Assembly: GCA_044356865.1 (NCBI GenBank)
Contig: JBIKVN010000190.1
Location: 1 to 6,528, forward strand
DNA length: 6,528 bases
Direction: 5' to 3'
Origin: JBEIUL01 sp044356865
GTDB taxonomy: Bacteria > Planctomycetota > Phycisphaerae > Phycisphaerales > SM1A02
Shown here: positions 4,177 to 6,528 of the stretch, in pieces
Position numbering within the stretch: the first letter of the stretch is position 1
Layout of the letters: each line of letters starts with the position of its first letter
Notes under the pieces: generated by a model
Told to the model about the DNA's origin: nothing
Databases searched by the model: none
What the model saw: the letters and a program-made list of their open reading frames with translations, nothing else
Translations under genes and position numbers: made by a program

Positions 4177-6177
4177 TCAGGACAACGGCACCCCGCGCAC
4201 CTCGACGTTGTCGAGGTCGGCCCGCTCGTTCGTGAGGTTGCAGGTGGTGCGGAAGCGGATCGCGAAGTTCGGGTTGTTCGCGGCGGCGGCCGGCAGGGCG
4301 TAGAGCCGGTTCGCCCACGAGGTGGCCTTGGTGCTCTCGACGGTCACCCAGCCGGTGCCGTTCCAGAACTCGACGACCAGCCGCTCGCCGCCGTCCATGC
4401 CATTGGTGCGGCGGGTGAAACGGAGCTCGACCGATCCGAAGCCGGTGGTGTCGACATTCCTCTGGATCCAGCCGGTCTGCACGACGCGGCCGCCGAAACC
4501 CGAATTGAACGCCGAGGCCGAATTCACCGACGAGTTCCCGTTCTGCACGCTCCAGCCACCGGCGGCCAGGTCGCCGCTCTCGAAGTTGTCGGCGAAGAGC
4601 GTGACGACCGACGGGGCCGTCGGGGTCGCGGCGACCTCGCCCGAGTCTCCCGAAAGGTTGCCCGAGGTGTCGGCGGCGCGGATCACGTAGAAGTAGGCGG
4701 TGCCGTTCGTGACCGCGGTGTCGGCGTAGCTCGTGGCGGTGACGAGGGCCGTGGAGATCTCGGCGTAACCGCTGCCGCTCGTGGTCGAGCGGTAGACGCG
4801 GTATCCGGCGAGGTCGGGCTCGGTCGAGGCGGTCCACGCGAGATTGACGACCGCGTTGCCCGCGGTCGAAGCGAGGCCGGTCGGGTTCGCGGGCGGCACC
4901 GTGTCGTTCGACAGGTCGGGGGTCGCGGCAAGGGCTGCATACGCATCGATGCGGCCGTACCCGAAGGTGTCGTCGAGACCCGCGGTGCCGAGGTCCTGGC
5001 TGGTCGAGCGGATGATCGCCTCGACCTCGGCCGGGGTCAGCGTCGGGTTCCGCGACCAGATCAGGCCGCAGAGGCCGGCGGTGATCGGGCAAGCGAAGCT
5101 GGTGCCGCTCACGGAGGAATACGAGGTGTCGCCGGCGTTGCTGGTGGTCCGGATGCTCACGCCCGGGGCCATCACGTCGACGAGCGATCCGTAGTTCGAG
5201 AACGACGCCCGGGCGTCGTTCTGGTCGGTTGCCCCGACCACGAGCACGTTGTCGTTGCGGTTGCCCGACATGCTCACGTTGCTGTTGCCCGCGGCCCAGA
5301 CCAGCATCGCGCCCTTCGACCGCACATAGGTGCCGGTGCTGAAGACGCTCGAGCTGTTCACGCCGCTGTAGCTCACGCTCGCGACCCGGTCGCCGGCGTC
5401 GGCCGCGGTGCGGGCGGCCAGCGTCAGGTTCGAGAGCGAGGCACTGCCGTCGGTCGAGTTCGTGACGCGGATCATGCGATGGCTGAGGTTCCAGCCGACG
5501 CCCGCGATGCCGATTCCGTTGTTGCCGTTGCCGGCGGCGCTGCCGGTGCAGGCGGTGCCGTGGCCGTTGATGTCGTTGATCGCCCCGCCCGCCGACTCGG
5601 CGATGGCGACGCCGGTCGCGACATTGAAGCCGGGCTTGCGGTTCAGGAGCAGGTCCTGGTGCGTGGTCCGCACGCCGGTGTCGCAGATCGCGACGGTCAC
5701 CGACGCGTCGCCGGTCTCGAGGTCCCACGCGGCGCACGAGTCGAGGCGGTTCGCGGCGTGGTGCCACTGCTGGGTGAAGCTCGCGTCGTTCGGGCAGCCG
5801 ATCGGGTAGACGATCCAGTCGGGCTCGACGTACTCGAAGTTGCCGGTGGCCATCAGGCGGGCGGCGACGTCGTTCTCGGTGAGGCCCTTGGGGACCTTGA
5901 CGAGGAACTCGTCGACCTCGCCGAAGTAATTCTCGATCTCATACTCGGAGACCGAGAGGAGGGCCTGCTGGGCCCGCTCGCGGGCCTGGCGTTCGGAGAG
6001 GCCGCGGGCCTTCGCGGTCTCGGGCTTGATGGGACGGGCGGTGAGGACGCCCCGGAACTCCTGCTTCCGCGGGGTCTCGACGAAGCGGTTCGACAGGTTG
6101 GGCCCGCCCTGGCCGAAGGCGGCCGACGCGGCGAGGAGGGCGAGCAGGGACGCGAGACTGCGGGACGGGTACTTCAT
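4177..6177 (-). CDS. Secreted subtilisin-family (S8) serine protease with FnIII and C-terminal beta-sandwich domain
   Basis: A 666-residue secreted protease. Residues 1-22 form a Sec signal peptide (basic MKYPSR, then LASLLALLAASAAFG, likely cut before QGG). Residues ~40-125 look like an inhibitor-I9-type propeptide ending in YVEPDWIVYP. The catalytic domain (~130-420) has the full triad: Asp166 in ICDTG, His206 in NGHGT, Ser360 in SGTSFACP, with oxyanion Asn298 in AAGNSN. A fibronectin type III domain follows (~425-518, starting VPPANPTGL, with YRVYRST and YFYVIRAADTSGN). The last ~140 residues (~525-666), starting FADNFESGDL, look like a beta-sandwich or MAM-like/CBM-like adhesion module ending LDNVEVRG. 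No PEP-CTERM, LPXTG or clear type IX sorting tail is seen, so release into the medium or surface binding is left open. Several cysteines in the mature protein (128, 148, 165, 210, 363, 370, 646) could form disulfides. The ATG at 6177 has AGGAG (6187-6191) 9 bases upstream. Monocistronic, between its own terminator and a structured leader region. The protein target is unknown. Confidence 0.95.
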   Translation of the reverse strand: MKYPSRSLASLLALLAASAAFGQGGPNLSNRFVETPRKQEFRGVLTARPIKPETAKARGLSERQARERAQQALLSVSEYEIENYFGEVDEFLVKVPKGLTENDVAARLMATGNFEYVEPDWIVYPIGCPNDASFTQQWHHAANRLDSCAAWDLETGDASVTVAICDTGVRTTHQDLLLNRKPGFNVATGVAIAESAGGAINDINGHGTACTGSAAGNGNNGIGIAGVGWNLSHRMIRVTNSTDGSASLSNLTLAARTAADAGDRVASVSYSGVNSSSVFSTGTYVRSKGAMLVWAAGNSNVSMSGNRNDNVLVVGATDQNDARASFSNYGSLVDVMAPGVSIRTTSNAGDTSYSSVSGTSFACPITAGLCGLIWSRNPTLTPAEVEAIIRSTSQDLGTAGLDDTFGYGRIDAYAALAATPDLSNDTVPPANPTGLASTAGNAVVNLAWTASTEPDLAGYRVYRSTTSGSGYAEISTALVTATSYADTAVTNGTAYFYVIRAADTSGNLSGDSGEVAATPTAPSVVTLFADNFESGDLAAGGWSVQNGNSSVNSASAFNSGFGGRVVQTGWIQRNVDTTGFGSVELRFTRRTNGMDGGERLVVEFWNGTGWVTVESTKATSWANRLYALPAAAANNPNFAIRFRTTCNLTNERADLDNVEVRGVPLS

Positions 6178-6186
6178 GTTCGGTCT

Positions 6187-6191
6187 CTCCT
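6187..6191 (-). promoter_or_regulatory. Ribosome binding site of the S8 protease gene
   Basis: AGGAG on the minus strand, 9 bases before the ATG at 6177. The bases next to the start, GACCGAACATG, are identical to those before the acyl-CoA mutase start. Confidence 0.65.
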
Positions 6192-6200
6192 GGTTGGGGC

Positions 6201-6235
6201 AGGTCGCGGTCGGCCCGGAAGTCCGATCGCGACCT
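6201..6235. repeat. 35-bp inverted repeat in the protease leader
   Basis: AGGTCGCG (6201-6208) pairs with CGCGACCT (6228-6235) and TCGG (6210-6213) with CCGA (6223-6226), around a 9-base centre. The only interruption is the pair 6209/6227. That is 12 Watson-Crick pairs, ending 23 bases before the protease ATG and about 9 bases upstream of its ribosome binding site. It may be a protein-binding dyad or an mRNA leader hairpin. In the minus-strand RNA the single interruption is a C-A mismatch; in the plus-strand RNA it would be a G-U pair. No T-tract follows, so it is not an intrinsic terminator. Confidence 0.7.
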
Positions 6236-6250
6236 GATCCGTGATCATGC

Positions 6251-6285
6251 GGCCGTTTCCCCGATACTTCGTTCGGGAATCGGCC
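6251..6285. repeat. Second, imperfect 35-bp inverted repeat upstream of the protease
   Basis: GGCCG (6251-6255) pairs with CGGCC (6281-6285), TTCCC (6257-6261) with GGGAA (6275-6279), and GA (6263-6264) with TC (6273-6274). There is one T-T mismatch, one bulged C and an 8-base centre. It is the same length as the dyad at 6201-6235 and lies exactly 50 bases from it, centre to centre. The sequences of the two repeats differ. It could be part of the protease promoter/operator region. No promoter hexamers could be named with confidence. Confidence 0.5.
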
Positions 6286-6334
6286 CCATGCAGGGAATGA
6301 TGCCCCTTGCCGGCCCCGGAAACGATCGCAGCGC

Positions 6335-6377
6335 GCGGAAACACGGGCCGGACGGGGCGTCTACCCCACCCGGCCCG
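6335..6377 (-). terminator. Probable terminator of the citrate synthase gene
   Basis: CGGGCCGG (6344-6351) pairs with CCGGCCCG (6370-6377). After a 2x2 internal loop, GGGG (6354-6357) pairs with CCCC (6364-6367) around a 6-base loop. On the minus strand the hairpin begins 35 bases after the citrate synthase stop and is followed by TGTTTCCGC, a short T-tract. Position and shape fit an intrinsic terminator, weaker than the one at 4110-4141. Confidence 0.6.
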
Positions 6378-6412
6378 CGGATGCTTTCCGGTCGTTTCAG
6401 ATCCGCCCGGCG

Positions 6413-6528
6413 TCAGCCGTTCCAGCGCCGCGGCTCCGGCCCGGTGTAGGCCGAGAGCGGACGGATGATCCGGTTGTTGCGGTGCTGCTCCATGACGTGC
6501 GAGCACCAGCCGGTGATGCGGCTGGCCA
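6413..6528 (-). CDS. Citrate synthase family protein, C-terminal fragment (5' part outside window)
   Basis: Only the last 37 codons and the TGA (6413-6415) are present, entering from the right edge. The peptide holds SRITGWCSHVMEQ, then NNRIIRPLSAYTGPEP, which is the conserved end of citrate synthases and 2-methylcitrate synthases: the R-x-x-GW-x-x-H-x-x-E-Q helix followed by N(N/K)(R/K)xIRPxxxYxGP. The Arg-Pro of IRP belongs to the C-terminal segment close to the active site of the partner subunit. The enzyme condenses oxaloacetate with acetyl-CoA (or propionyl-CoA in the methylcitrate cycle). The fragment is too short to tell which. The short tail after YTGP (EPRRWNG) is usual. A probable terminator follows 35 bases downstream, so the protease is a separate unit. 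Confidence 0.85.
   Translation of the reverse strand, partial: ASRITGWCSHVMEQHRNNRIIRPLSAYTGPEPRRWNG

Noticed and set aside
3025..6237. A very long plus-strand open frame (about 1070 codons) opposite the dehydrogenase and protease genes
   Set aside because: It is antisense to two genes with unmistakable catalytic motifs. The translation is Arg/Gly/Val/Asp-rich without domain character, as expected from codon bias in GC-rich DNA, and it runs straight through a terminator and an intergenic region.
6174..6506. Minus-strand open frame of about 110 codons across the protease upstream region
   Set aside because: It overlaps the citrate synthase tail in another frame and runs through a probable terminator and both dyads; the translation has no domain character.
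1..6528. CRISPR arrays, tRNA or rRNA genes, insertion sequences, attachment sites
   Set aside because: No regularly spaced repeats, no cloverleaf with a CCA end or rRNA-like stretch, no transposase or integrase motif and no paired terminal repeats were seen on either strand.

Overview
The window is a high-GC bacterial chromosomal segment with third codon positions strongly biased to G/C. It suggests a free-living heterotroph with acyl-CoA metabolism and a secreted protease. The phylum cannot be fixed from these genes. Planctomycetota or another high-GC environmental lineage is possible, but this is an impression, not evidence.

Left arm (1-1247, + strand): the 3' part of an unrecognised membrane protein gene (its 5' end lies outside the window) is followed after 29 bases by a complete two-gene toxin-antitoxin module. 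This is an MntA-type minimal nucleotidyltransferase antitoxin (599-913) whose end overlaps by 14 bases a HepT-type HEPN RNase toxin (900-1247) with an intact RX4HXY motif. A TACACT hexamer seven bases before the GTG start of mntA, with no Shine-Dalgarno, suggests a leaderless mRNA. The toxin gene converges on the next gene with only 6 bases between the stop codons.

Right arm (1254-6528, - strand, read from right to left): the last 37 codons of a citrate synthase family gene (6413-6528) lead into a 235-base intergenic region with three separate inverted repeats. Next comes a secreted subtilisin-family (S8) protease (4177-6177) with signal peptide, propeptide, catalytic domain, fibronectin type III domain and C-terminal beta-sandwich, closed by a strong rho-independent terminator (4110-4141). 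Then follow a 3-hydroxybutyryl-CoA dehydrogenase (3184-4053) and the large subunit of a coenzyme-B12-dependent acyl-CoA mutase (1254-2927), 256 bases apart with a hairpin between them.

The most useful reading is that the mutase, which routine annotation would call methylmalonyl-CoA mutase, carries Phe81 and Gln204 where methylmalonyl-CoA mutase has the carboxylate-binding Tyr89 and Arg207. That pair is the isobutyryl-CoA mutase signature, so the enzyme probably rearranges isobutyryl-/butyryl-CoA or a similar substrate without a free carboxylate. The adjacent 3-hydroxybutyryl-CoA dehydrogenase fits a C4 acyl-CoA route. The B12-binding small subunit is not in the window. I found no tRNA, rRNA, CRISPR array, insertion sequence or other mobile element.
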